From: DASPJR01 sp035628505 | GTDB lineage: Bacteria; Planctomycetota; SZUA-567; H5-PLA8 | Direction: 5' to 3' | DNA length: 48,144 nt | NCBI GenBank assembly: GCA_035628505.1 | Contig: DASPJR010000151.1 | Location: 1-48,144, forward strand | In this document: one piece after another, positions 16,800-25,774 of the stretch | Layout of the letters: every line of letters starts with the position of its first letter | Position numbering within the stretch: position 1 is the stretch's first letter | Position numbers and translations under genes: made by a program | Notes under the pieces: generated by a model | Told to the model about the DNA's origin: nothing | The model's database searches: none | The model's input: only the letters and a program-made list of their open reading frames with translations

Positions 16800-18815
16800 T
16801 TACCGCTCCAACGAGCGCGGGAATTTCGCATAGGGCAGGCGCAGGCGCTGGAAGACTTCAAGCGGCTCCTTGCTGATACGGCTGCTTACCACATCCAGCA
16901 CCCGCGCGGCATCGTTGGTCAGGTTTGGAAACTGTGTCTGCAGCTTCTTCACCGCGGCGCGCAGCGTCTGCAGAATGTCTTCTTCAGGCGCACTGTCGCA
17001 GCGAATGCTCTCCGGCGGCTGAAATCCCGTCGCGCCCATGTATCCAATCACGTCGTCCTGATCCACGCCATCGCCGGAGATCCCGATGCCGCCAATAAGT
17101 ACTCCATCACGATATAGCGGAAAGCCGCCGGGGAAAATCGTGATGCCGTTCGGCAAAGTTGTCGGAGGCGGCGCGGCATCATCAGACGGCCGGCCAAACG
17201 CGAGATCGACTGTCAGTGCAACTTGCAGCGGCGAGAGGCGCCCGTCGCGGATGTGCGGAATGCGCAGGCTCAATCCCTGCACCGCTTCGGCGCGTGTGCC
17301 TTCAAAGGACATCTCGCGGTCATTAATCAGCGAACTGATTTCTGTAAGCGGCCCGCTGCCCAGCCCCAGAGTCAGCGGCTGGGCCAGCAGCCTGTTCACA
17401 TCCAGTTCCTGCGTGCGCGGCAGAAGGCCGCTGAGCGGACCGGGCGGGTTGGCATCCAGCCCCGGCGGATAGAACGTCTGCGAGATGAAGCCCACGGCGC
17501 GCGTCGAAATTGCGCATCGGTTGCTGCTGAAAAATGCTGCCGTGCGCGCTTTCTGAACCGCGACATCGAAGCTGAAGAGCGTCGCGTCGTTCGTGCGGAA
17601 GACGCCGCAGATATTTCCGCTGATGTCAACGACGGCGATAAAAACCTGCGCTGAGACGCCGATCGGCCGGCGGATCGCCGCGCGCGTGGTGAACGCCTGA
17701 TCGGCTGCCTGCTGCACGATCTGCCGCACGTCGCCGGCAGAAAGCAGCCCCACTGGCGAATCGCGCGGCGGAAAGCGCGGGACCCAGCCCTGCTTTGGAA
17801 ATTCCTGTAGCGGCGTCCCGCGGGGCTGCTGAGCCGGCTCGACAATGATGGAGAATGGATCGACCGCCGCATACGCCGTTACTGCATCGCTCCCCGCGCC
17901 AATTCCATCCGGATCGCGCTCGCTGCCGGGCGTGTCATAGAAGGGTTCAAACTTTCCTTCTTCAGCCAGCACAATCTGCGCCGCCGTCGGTGGCACTCGA
18001 CCACCGCTGCCGTTTGTGTACGGAAAACGCAAGCCGTTCACGAGTATCCTGTCGGCACGAATCTCCCGGCGGGGCGCGAAGCCCATCTGCGCCGCAAGCG
18101 CCGCCTGTTCTTCAAGCTGCGCTTTCGATTTTTCCTTTGGCCCGAGCTGCTTCAGACCGGCGTCCGGAACGCCGTCGCCCACCACACCGAACGCATCGAT
18201 TTCCACGCCGACTCCGCCCGCCGCGCGTCCCTCCTTATAGAGCGGCACGCCGCCGGGGTCGTCGGTGATCGGCGTGACGACGAGCGGCTGATCGAGGTCG
18301 CGCTGGTTTGAACTGCCGGGAGGAAGCGCCGGCGGAGCAGTCAGGCCGGAAACGAAGACGATGTCGCGGGGCTGTTGCAGCTGCACATCGCTGTTCGTAA
18401 AATTGGAAAATGGAACGCCGAAGAGTGGGCCGCCCTCGAAGTTCTTCACACCTGGCGGAAAGTGGCTTTGAACGATGAACTGGGCCGTGCGCGTCGTAAA
18501 GGCGTCCTCGTTTGACTGAAAAAACGCCGCGGTGCGCGCCTTGGCAATCGCCTGTTCATTGATGCGGAAATCGGGCGTGCGCGTGGGCTTCATGCGGTAG
18601 AGTGCGAGGATGTGCCCCTCGCGGTCAGTCACGCAGATCAGCCCGCTCGCTCGGCGCGCCTTCAGAAAAAAGACGGCGCGCTTGAGCATGCCCGAGACAT
18701 CATCGGCAGTGAGAACCGGATTATCGTTAGCGACAGGCGCATTCAGCGCGACTGCTGCAGACACTGGTCCTGACAGGATGACAACTGCGAGTACAATCGC
18801 GGGATGCAGGCTCAT
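16800..18815 (-). CDS. Exported protein with two GlcG/HbpS-like (DUF336) domains
   Basis: A 671-residue protein. The ATG at 18815 is preferred over the upstream one at 18851 because it is preceded by GAAGGG and begins a signal peptide ending near VSA/AV. Two copies of a GlcG/HbpS-type domain are visible: an N-terminal one (~35-245) and a C-terminal one (~375-630). Each has the helix LSAGDV/LTADDV, a TDREGHILA or VDISGNICG strand, the AxxKARTAAFFxSN helix, and ends with GG-VPLY/FPLY and GGVGV/GGIGI strands. Single-domain relatives bind heme or act beside glycolate and diol enzymes. The tandem, secreted form next to a heme-rich locus suggests heme binding or sensing in the periplasm, but this is inference. 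It converges on the cytochrome operon through a hairpin repeat. Confidence 0.82.
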   Translation of the reverse strand: MSLHPAIVLAVVILSGPVSAAVALNAPVANDNPVLTADDVSGMLKRAVFFLKARRASGLICVTDREGHILALYRMKPTRTPDFRINEQAIAKARTAAFFQSNEDAFTTRTAQFIVQSHFPPGVKNFEGGPLFGVPFSNFTNSDVQLQQPRDIVFVSGLTAPPALPPGSSNQRDLDQPLVVTPITDDPGGVPLYKEGRAAGGVGVEIDAFGVVGDGVPDAGLKQLGPKEKSKAQLEEQAALAAQMGFAPRREIRADRILVNGLRFPYTNGSGGRVPPTAAQIVLAEEGKFEPFYDTPGSERDPDGIGAGSDAVTAYAAVDPFSIIVEPAQQPRGTPLQEFPKQGWVPRFPPRDSPVGLLSAGDVRQIVQQAADQAFTTRAAIRRPIGVSAQVFIAVVDISGNICGVFRTNDATLFSFDVAVQKARTAAFFSSNRCAISTRAVGFISQTFYPPGLDANPPGPLSGLLPRTQELDVNRLLAQPLTLGLGSGPLTEISSLINDREMSFEGTRAEAVQGLSLRIPHIRDGRLSPLQVALTVDLAFGRPSDDAAPPPTTLPNGITIFPGGFPLYRDGVLIGGIGISGDGVDQDDVIGYMGATGFQPPESIRCDSAPEEDILQTLRAAVKKLQTQFPNLTNDAARVLDVVSSRISKEPLEVFQRLRLPYAKFPRSLER

Positions 18816-18890
18816 GAACGCCCTTCGTTGATGCGTCTGACAATATTTCAAAATTTACTGTCCACAAGCGGTGTTTACAGTGAAACAGAT

Positions 18891-18908
18891 AGTATCAGAT
18901 GTGATACT
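18891..18908. promoter_or_regulatory. Operator-like dyad AGTATCA-N4-TGATACT
   Basis: A perfect 7-base inverted repeat with a 4-base spacer sits 34 bases before the start of the dehydrogenase fusion, in the divergent gap with the GlcG/HbpS gene. The right arm doubles as an extended -10-like element (TG-T-GATACT, 18900-18908), so a bound repressor would block transcription. Outer bases TACAGT and ACTGTA extend the symmetry loosely. The regulator is unknown. Confidence 0.5.
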
Positions 18909-18942
18909 GTACTGGCTACTTCAGGGCTCACGGAGGACACGC

Positions 18943-21900
18943 ATGCAACGCCTTTCAATGGTCAGCGCCATCCTGTCCTTAGCGCTGCTCAGCAACCCGC
19001 TTTCGGCCGGCGATGGCGATTCGGTGCTGAAGCTCAATGCACGCAGCCGCACGCCTGTGCCGGGAAAAGACAAAGAATTCCAGTCCAGTGAGAAAGTGCT
19101 CAACTGGGACCCAAAGAAGACGGCGATCACCGTCTGCGATATGTGGGACAAGCATTGGTGCAAGAGTGCCACCGGCCGCGTCGGTGAGATGGCCCCGCGC
19201 ATGAACGAAGTGCTCGTCGCCGCGCGCAAAATGGGCGTGCTGATTATCCACTGCCCCAGCGACACGATGAAATTCTACGAAGGCACCCCGCAGCGCAAGC
19301 TCGCACAGGACGCGCCCAAAGTCGAAACAAAGATTCCGCTCAAGCGCTGGTGCTATCTCGATAAGGAACGCGAATTCGCGCTGCCCATCGATGATTCCGA
19401 CGGGGGTTGCGATTGCGAGCCGCAGTGCAAGAATTACATCGCGTGGAAGCAGCAGCACGAGGCGCTCAAAATTGAAGCGGGCGATGCGATCACCGACAGC
19501 GCCGAAGCGTTCTTCCTGATGCAGCAGCGAGGAATCGAAAATCTCATCGTCATGGGCGTACACACGAATATGTGCGTGCTCGGCAGGCCGTTCTCCATCC
19601 GCCAGATGGTCATGCAGGGCAAAAATGTCGTGCTCATGCGTGACATGACTGATTCGCTCTACAACCCGCGCAAGGCGCCGTTCGTCAGCCATTTCAAAGG
19701 CACCGCGCTGATGATCGAGCACATCGAAAAGTACTGGTGCCCGACTGTCAGCAGCGTCGATCTGATCGGCGGCAAAGAGTTCAAGTTCAAAGACGACGTC
19801 GCCAGCGCCGACGACGGCCCGAAAGGACTCGACCGCGCACTCTCACGGCTCAAAGCGCCGCAGGTGAACACCGATCCGTTGAAGCCTGAAGAAGCGCTCA
19901 AGCGCTTCAAGCTGCCGCCGGGACTGGCGATCGATCTGATCGCTTCGGAGCCGCTCATCCGGCAGCCGCTGTACATGACCTTCGACGCACGCGGCCGCAT
20001 GTGGGTGACCGAGTACATCCAGTATCCCTTCCCTGCCGGCCTCAAGATCATCGAATACGACGACTGGATCCGCGCCAAGTTTGACAAGGTTCCGCCCGCG
20101 CCGCCGAATCATTTTCCGGGCGCAGACAAGGTCACGATTCTCGAGGACGCTGATGGTGATGGCGTCTTCGAGAAATCGAAAACCTTCGTCGAAGGGCTGA
20201 GCATCGCTACATCCGCGCTGCCGGGATATGGCGGTGTGTGGGTGACAAACCCGCCGTACCTGCTCTTTTATCGCGACGCGGACGGCGACGACATTCCTGA
20301 CGGCCCGCCGCAGGTGGTGCTTTCCGGATTTGGCCTTGAGGACACCCATGCGGTCGCCAACAATCTTCGTTGGGGACCGGATGGCTGGCTTTATGGCGCG
20401 CACGGAAGCACCAGCACGGCAAAGGTAAAGAACGAATGGGGCGACAACAAGGTCACTGAGTTCCTGGGCCAGGCGATCTGGCGTTATCATCCGCGTGAGC
20501 GCACCTTTGAAGTGTTTGCCGAAGGCGGCGGCAATACATTTGGCGTTGAGTTCGATGACAATGGCTTTCTCTATTCAGGCACCAACCACGGCAATGTGCG
20601 CGGGCTGCATTACGTTCAGGGCGGCTACTATCTGAAAAGCTGGGGCAAGCACGGCCCGCTGACCAATCCGTACGCCTTCGGCTGGTTCGAGCACATGCCG
20701 CATACCGGCTACGGTGATCGCCTGACGCATACGTTTTCGGTCTATGGCGGCGGTCTGCTTCCCGAAAAATACCGCGGCAAGATCATTTCGCCTAATTCGC
20801 TTCAGAAACGCGTGCAGGTCACGCGGCTGGAGCCGAATGGCTCGACCTTCAAGACGATCGAAGAAGATCCGCTCGTAATGACTGATGACGGCTGGTTCCG
20901 TCCGGTGGATCTGCAGGTCGGCCCTGACGGCGCCGTGTACATTGCCGACTTCTACGAGCAGCGCATCTCCCACGTCGATCCACGCGACACCTGGGACCGC
21001 AAGAACGGGCGGATCTACCGCGTGCGGCCGGCAGACTGGAAGCCGGCGAAGACACGCGATTTTACGAAGCTCAGCAATGCCGAGCTGCTTGACCTGATCG
21101 GCAGCGAAAACCGCTGGGAACGCGACATGGCGATGCAGGTCATTCGCGAACAGTCGCGCGCCAAGGACAGGCAGCAGTTAATCGAGGACCTCTCGGATTA
21201 CCTGTCTAAAAACTCGGGCCGCAAAGCGGTGCAGGCGTTCTGGACTGTAGCCAGCATGTTTCCGCACTCGATCCCTTACACGTTCCTCGATCATCCTGAT
21301 CCGCTGATCCGCTTCTGGGCCATTCGCTTTATCGGCGACAGCAGCAGCGTTCAAACTGTCGCATTCTCTCTATTCTTGAAAATTGCGCGGAATGAAAAGA
21401 ATCTGCATGTCCGCAGCCAGCTGGCGAGCTCGGCAAAGCGCTTGCCAGCCGAACAGGCGTTGCCAATTCTCAATGTCCTCATGCGCACCGACGAGAACGC
21501 GCAAGACCCGCACCTTCCGCTGCTCATCTGGTGGGCGCTTGAGTCCAAGACCGAATCCGCGCGCGAAGCCGTGCTCGCGTTGTTTCATGATGAATCGCTC
21601 TGGCGCCAGCCGCTGGTCGAAGAACATATCCTCGAGCGGCTGATGCAGCGCTACGCCATGGCGGGCGGAGGCAATAATCTGCTGGCCTGCTCGGAGCTGC
21701 TCCACAAGGCGCCCGACGTGAAGCAGGCGAACAAGCTGCTGTCGGGTCTGGAAAAAGCATTCGCCGGCCGCAGCGTCGGCGATCTGCCGCCGGAGCTCAA
21801 GGAAGCGTTCGCTCGCGCGAAAACGAAAGGCGCAAAGTCCTCGCTGGCCCTCGATCTGCGGTTCGGCGTGGGCGACGCGCTTGAGCGCGCGATGAAAATC

Positions 21901-22785
21901 GTGGCCGATGAGAAATCTTCTAAAGCGCAGCGCATTGATTTCATCCGCACGCTGGCCGATCTGAATGTGAAAGAATCCGCGCCAACGCTGCTTGCCGTCG
22001 CGGAAAAGACAGCCGAGTCGGCTGTGCAGGCCCAGGCGCTGACCGCCCTGCAGCGCTTTGACGATCCGGCGATTGCGGCTCGCGTCGTGGAACTTCTGCC
22101 GAAACTGCCCGAAAAAGACGGCGTGCGCGCCGCGGCGCTGACGCTGCTGAGCGGACGTCCATCTGCGGCGCTGGCTTTCCTGCAGGCGATCGACTCTGGC
22201 AAGCTGAGCGCGCGCAGCATTCCGCTCGACATGATTCGCCAGATGAAGCTACACACCGACGAGCGCCTCACGCCGCTGCTCGAAAAACATTTCGGCCGCG
22301 TGCAGGCCGCGACTGCGGCGGAGAAGCTGAAGGAGATCGAACGCATCTCTGCACTGATTTCTGCCGCTCCCGGGAAAGCCGCTGAAGGGAAAGCCGTCTT
22401 CACCGCCACCTGCGCCAAGTGCCACGCGCTCTTTGGCGAAGGCTCCGCAATCGGCCCGGATCTGACCGGCTACGAACGCACCAATGCCATGTACTGGATC
22501 GAGAATATCGTCGACCCCAACGCCGCCATTCGCGAGGAGTACACGAACTTTGTCGTGAAGACCAAGGACGGCCGCATTCTCACCGGCCTCATTGCGGAGC
22601 AGGACAACAAGACCGTGACGCTCAAATCGCCAGACGGCCCGCCCACGAAGGTCGCGCGCGAGGACATCGAGAAGCTCAAAGCCAGCCCCCAGTCGCTGAT
22701 GCCCGAAGACCAGCTCAGCCCGTTGACCGAGCAGCAGATCCGTGATCTGTTCGCGTACCTGATGAAGCCGGCGGAGAAGAAGTAA
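18943..22785 (+). CDS. Isochorismatase-like / PVC-type dehydrogenase / HEAT / cytochrome c fusion
   Basis: A 1280-residue exported protein. The ATG at 18943 is fixed by GGAGG six bases upstream and by the signal peptide that follows (cleavage near LSA/GD). Residues ~55-285 form an isochorismatase-family hydrolase with candidate catalytic Asp (VCDMWD, ~66) and Cys (HTNMCVLG, ~211). Residues ~320-680 are a PVC-type membrane-bound dehydrogenase propeller (FKLPPGLAID, several DADGDG loops). Residues ~690-1130 are helical HEAT-like repeats. The C-terminus is the PVC heme-binding domain with CAKCH near 1157, a GPDLTG loop and a DGRILTGLI strand. The last three modules are a standard planctomycete combination; the N-terminal hydrolase fusion is unusual. 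Probably a periplasmic substrate oxidation with electrons passed to cytochrome c; substrate unknown. Confidence 0.9.
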   Translation: MQRLSMVSAILSLALLSNPLSAGDGDSVLKLNARSRTPVPGKDKEFQSSEKVLNWDPKKTAITVCDMWDKHWCKSATGRVGEMAPRMNEVLVAARKMGVLIIHCPSDTMKFYEGTPQRKLAQDAPKVETKIPLKRWCYLDKEREFALPIDDSDGGCDCEPQCKNYIAWKQQHEALKIEAGDAITDSAEAFFLMQQRGIENLIVMGVHTNMCVLGRPFSIRQMVMQGKNVVLMRDMTDSLYNPRKAPFVSHFKGTALMIEHIEKYWCPTVSSVDLIGGKEFKFKDDVASADDGPKGLDRALSRLKAPQVNTDPLKPEEALKRFKLPPGLAIDLIASEPLIRQPLYMTFDARGRMWVTEYIQYPFPAGLKIIEYDDWIRAKFDKVPPAPPNHFPGADKVTILEDADGDGVFEKSKTFVEGLSIATSALPGYGGVWVTNPPYLLFYRDADGDDIPDGPPQVVLSGFGLEDTHAVANNLRWGPDGWLYGAHGSTSTAKVKNEWGDNKVTEFLGQAIWRYHPRERTFEVFAEGGGNTFGVEFDDNGFLYSGTNHGNVRGLHYVQGGYYLKSWGKHGPLTNPYAFGWFEHMPHTGYGDRLTHTFSVYGGGLLPEKYRGKIISPNSLQKRVQVTRLEPNGSTFKTIEEDPLVMTDDGWFRPVDLQVGPDGAVYIADFYEQRISHVDPRDTWDRKNGRIYRVRPADWKPAKTRDFTKLSNAELLDLIGSENRWERDMAMQVIREQSRAKDRQQLIEDLSDYLSKNSGRKAVQAFWTVASMFPHSIPYTFLDHPDPLIRFWAIRFIGDSSSVQTVAFSLFLKIARNEKNLHVRSQLASSAKRLPAEQALPILNVLMRTDENAQDPHLPLLIWWALESKTESAREAVLALFHDESLWRQPLVEEHILERLMQRYAMAGGGNNLLACSELLHKAPDVKQANKLLSGLEKAFAGRSVGDLPPELKEAFARAKTKGAKSSLALDLRFGVGDALERAMKIVADEKSSKAQRIDFIRTLADLNVKESAPTLLAVAEKTAESAVQAQALTALQRFDDPAIAARVVELLPKLPEKDGVRAAALTLLSGRPSAALAFLQAIDSGKLSARSIPLDMIRQMKLHTDERLTPLLEKHFGRVQAATAAEKLKEIERISALISAAPGKAAEGKAVFTATCAKCHALFGEGSAIGPDLTGYERTNAMYWIENIVDPNAAIREEYTNFVVKTKDGRILTGLIAEQDNKTVTLKSPDGPPTKVAREDIEKLKASPQSLMPEDQLSPLTEQQIRDLFAYLMKPAEKK

Positions 22786-23162
22786 TCGTCGAGAACCCTT
22801 TTCTTCCCTCTACCCTAGTGTAACTTTGTTGCATAACACTTTTACTAAGTCGTTGCGGCCACAGGCGTAGAAAATTCAATGCGTTGCTTTTCGTGTTGCG
22901 CAACACGCAACTTGATAGTTGCACGATACTTGCAAATTCGAACGTCAGACTTTCTTCTAAAACAAGCAAGTGTTATATGGTTGAGAAGTCAGCTAAACCC
23001 ATACCGACTCATATTTAATGGTTGTCTCCGTGCTCTCCGTGTCCTCTGTGACTCCCTGTTGAAGTGGTGTTCTCGCCCCATTTTCGGCGACTTCAACAAC
23101 ACTCTTGAGCCGAAAACCCACCTTTCGTTGATCTTTTTTCAAACACCGCTTATTGTGCACCT
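22786..23162. other. Intergenic region with nested palindromes upstream of scpA
   Basis: No gene is seen. A perfect 16-base palindrome CGTGTTGCGCAACACG is at 22892-22907. It lies near the middle of an outer perfect 9-base inverted repeat, ATAACACTT at 22833-22841 and AAGTGTTAT at 22968-22976. Additional GTTGC/GCAAC words flank the centre. A partial CACAGAG-family repeat occurs at 23025-23055. The region could be a small palindromic element, a multi-site operator, or a binding site for a chromosome-organising protein given that scpA follows. Confidence 0.6.
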
Positions 23163-24506
23163 ATGTCCGAAGCGCCTGCTGCCGGAAATCTGCCGAGTCC
23201 GACTGTTGCCCAAAATGGTGTGCGCACCGCCGTCGGCAGCCGCGTCGATTTCTCGGCGAAACTCGAGACATTCCAGGGTCCGCTCGACCTTCTCCTTTAT
23301 CTGATTAAGGAAAACGAGGTCGAGATCACCGAGATCCCGATCGCATCGATCCTCAGCCAGTATTTGCATTTCATTGACTCGGCGGAGCAGTGGGATTTGC
23401 AGGTCGCCGGCGAATTTCTCGTCATGGCCACGACTTTGATGGAAATCAAAAGCCGCGAACTGCTTCCGGTGCAGATCCAGCAGCAGGACGGCGAAGAGAT
23501 CATCGAGGATCCGCGCAGCGAGCTCGTAAGGCAGCTGCTGCAGTACAGGAAACTGAAAGAGCAGGCCAAAGCGCTTGAGAGCCTGCAGGACGCCTGGGAA
23601 GAATACCGCCCGCGCGGGCTCTTCGGCGACGTGCCCGAGCCCGGCAACGAGGAGAACGTCGAATCCGACCGCGCCACCGCCCGCGAAGCGCTGATCGACG
23701 TGGATATCTACGGCCTCTTCGCCGCGTACGAACGCGTGCTCAAATCGGTGCTCGCCACGGCGCCGCGCAATATTGTCTTCTCAGGTGAAACGCTTGAAGA
23801 CAAAGTCATCCGCATCGAGAAGCTGCTCAAAGAACGCCCCTTCGCGCGTTTCGTCGATCTCATCCGCGAGCCCGGAAGCCGCGAAGACATCGCCGCGACA
23901 TTCTACGCGCTCCTGGAACTCATCCGCCGCCGCTCTGTCCGATTGTTGCAGCAGCAGGAACTCGGCAACTTCGACATCAAAGCGCAGCAGGAAGGCGAGA
24001 TGGATGCGCAGAGCCGCGAAGAAGCCGCCGCGGCCGAAGCAGCCGCCGACGCTGTGGTGAAAGCGAAAGCCGAGCAGGACGCGGCGCTCGCCGCCGGCCT
24101 GGCTGAAGGCGCGGAAAAACTTCCGTGGAACAAGCGCCGCGCGCCGGCGCGCCCCAAGTTTGAAGGCATCGTGCGCCCCGAAGACGTCGAAGAGATTGAC
24201 GCCGAAGAGAACGAGATCGGCCGCCGCATCGACGCGATTCTCGCGGCCGCCGACGCCATCAGCGAACGCTTCGAACAGAGCCGCGAAGGCCGCGTGCGCC
24301 TCGATGAGAATGGCATGCCGATCATCGAAGGTGCGCCAGCGAGCGAGGGCGAGCAGGCTTCTGCGGAAGAAGACGTACAGGCTCAAGGCGAAAAGACAGC
24401 GCCAGAAACGCAGGACAGCTCTGAAAACACTGCGGCCGCGGAAGGCGAAGAGCCTGAAGCGGAGTCAAAGGACGAGAACGCTGCGGAAGGGTCCGACAAG
24501 CAGTAG
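23163..24506 (+). CDS. scpA: Segregation and condensation protein A
   Basis: Kleisin subunit of the bacterial SMC-ScpAB condensin, bridging the SMC heads. The N-terminal region (residues ~22-130) has the family hallmarks FQGPLDLLLYLI, a helix ending QYLHFI, and EFLVMATTLMEIKSRELLP, followed by the ELVRQLLQYRKLK helix; the winged-helix-like part with FVDLIREPGSREDI lies near 220-260. After about residue 280 there is a ~170-residue tail rich in Ala, Glu, Arg and Asp that is absent from typical ScpA (about 250 residues) and probably disordered. No Shine-Dalgarno is evident before the ATG. scpB does not follow, as it often does elsewhere; the next gene is an SDR. Confidence 0.93.
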   Translation: MSEAPAAGNLPSPTVAQNGVRTAVGSRVDFSAKLETFQGPLDLLLYLIKENEVEITEIPIASILSQYLHFIDSAEQWDLQVAGEFLVMATTLMEIKSRELLPVQIQQQDGEEIIEDPRSELVRQLLQYRKLKEQAKALESLQDAWEEYRPRGLFGDVPEPGNEENVESDRATAREALIDVDIYGLFAAYERVLKSVLATAPRNIVFSGETLEDKVIRIEKLLKERPFARFVDLIREPGSREDIAATFYALLELIRRRSVRLLQQQELGNFDIKAQQEGEMDAQSREEAAAAEAAADAVVKAKAEQDAALAAGLAEGAEKLPWNKRRAPARPKFEGIVRPEDVEEIDAEENEIGRRIDAILAAADAISERFEQSREGRVRLDENGMPIIEGAPASEGEQASAEEDVQAQGEKTAPETQDSSENTAAAEGEEPEAESKDENAAEGSDKQ

Positions 24507-24513
24507 GCGCGGT

Positions 24514-24796
24514 CCCCTCTCCCCTTGCGGGAGAGGGTAGGGAGAGGGGTTAGGCGTAGAAGTGTGTGGGCGTGTTGCCTGAAACTGAATTGAACAATAT
24601 TTCTCATTTCTAAGTTATCATTTGTCATTTCTCATTTGAACGACCGCGGCGCGCGGAGCTGATAAACGACAAATGAGAATTGAAAAATGTGAGATGAAAA
24701 ATTCGGTTCGCTGTCTGCCGGCGCCACCCGTGCCGGACGCGCCCGGTAAATTGTGAGGCTAACCCCTCCCCCTACCCCCTCCCGCAAGGGGAGGGG
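24514..24796. repeat. MITE-like element with 38-40 bp hairpin-bearing inverted ends
   Basis: Left end 24514-24553 and right end 24759-24796 are reverse complements with only a few T/C differences. Each end folds on itself: CCCTCTCCC at 24515-24523 with GGGAGAGGG at 24529-24537, and CCCCTCCC at 24776-24783 with GGGAGGGG at 24789-24796. The interior has a degenerate inverted repeat including TTCTCATTTG at 24629-24638 and its complement at 24670-24679. No gene is inside. It fills the whole scpA-SDR gap and is best read as a non-autonomous repeat element, possibly also acting as a terminator. Confidence 0.7.
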
Positions 24797-24820
24797 ATAA
24801 CAACAGCAGAAGGATCCGGC

Positions 24821-25768
24821 ATGAGTGTCGTTTCATCAAAAAATCCGCTGCCGGCTTATCTCCAGGGCAAAGCGGCCGCACCGCTGCGCGTGGCGGTGAC
24901 CGGCGGGAGCGGACGCATCGGCAAGCATGTAATCAGCCAGCTTCTGGCGCGCGGACATTCGGTCATCAATCTGGATCGCAAGGAAGCCGCTCGGCCGGAA
25001 GCCCGCTTGATGTACGTCGACCTGCGACGGCGCGATATCATCCAGCCTATTTTCGAAACCGTCGATGCCGTCTGTCATCTCGCCGAAATTCCGAACGTCA
25101 ACGGGCCGTATTCGCCCGACGAAGTGTACGCGCATAATGCGCAGGCCGGCGCGGTTGTTCTTCAGACCGCCGCGGATCTGAAGCTCAAGCGATTCGTCTA
25201 CACCAGTTCCTGCCAGGCTTATGGCATGTGGGGCGACCACCGCATCGCGCCGCAGCGCCTGCCGATGGACGAGACGCACCCGCTTCTGCCGCAGAATGCG
25301 TACGGGATGGCCAAAATGGCCAACGAACGCTATGCAGAGATGGTCTCACGCAACCAGGGTCTGTCGCTGGCGATCTTCCGCTTTCCGTGGGTGCTGGATT
25401 TCGACATCGAGGCCGACGAAGAAGGCTTGTGGATGGCGCTGGCGCGCTCGAAAAATCCGACGGAAGGCATGGCGACGTACGTTCATGTCACCGACGCCGC
25501 CTCTGCTTATGTGCTGGCGATCGAGAACCCGCGGCCAGGCTGCGAGGCGTATCATTTTTCAGCCGACGAGATTTTCAGCTGCCTGCCGCTGCGCGAGCGC
25601 CAGGCGAAACATGAACCGAAGCATCCGCCGCTGCCGGCCGACTGGCCCAATTACAAGAGCCCGCTGATTACGGATAAGGCGCGTCAACATTTCGGCTGGA
25701 AGCCGATATGGAATGCGGTGGAGATGTACCGCAAGAAGTTCGGCCGCGAGCCGCACGAGAAAGCCTGA
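24821..25768 (+). CDS. NAD(P)-dependent epimerase/dehydratase, extended SDR
   Basis: A 315-residue cytosolic Rossmann-fold enzyme preceded by AGAAGG at good spacing. The nucleotide-binding loop is TGGSGRIG (residues ~26-33). The catalytic tyrosine and lysine are in NAYGMAKMANE, and a serine pair lies in the expected YTSSCQAYG strand, so the Ser-Tyr-Lys set of extended SDRs is complete. Length and motifs fit nucleotide-sugar epimerases, dehydratases or reductases; the substrate cannot be told. It stands alone between two repeat-rich gaps, so no pathway context is available. Confidence 0.85.
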   Translation: MSVVSSKNPLPAYLQGKAAAPLRVAVTGGSGRIGKHVISQLLARGHSVINLDRKEAARPEARLMYVDLRRRDIIQPIFETVDAVCHLAEIPNVNGPYSPDEVYAHNAQAGAVVLQTAADLKLKRFVYTSSCQAYGMWGDHRIAPQRLPMDETHPLLPQNAYGMAKMANERYAEMVSRNQGLSLAIFRFPWVLDFDIEADEEGLWMALARSKNPTEGMATYVHVTDAASAYVLAIENPRPGCEAYHFSADEIFSCLPLRERQAKHEPKHPPLPADWPNYKSPLITDKARQHFGWKPIWNAVEMYRKKFGREPHEKA

Positions 25769-25774
25769 ATTCAC

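Noticed and set aside
22892..22907. Canonical ParB site (parS)
   Set aside because: The palindrome does not match the TGTTTCACGTGAAACA consensus; retained only as an unexplained palindrome.
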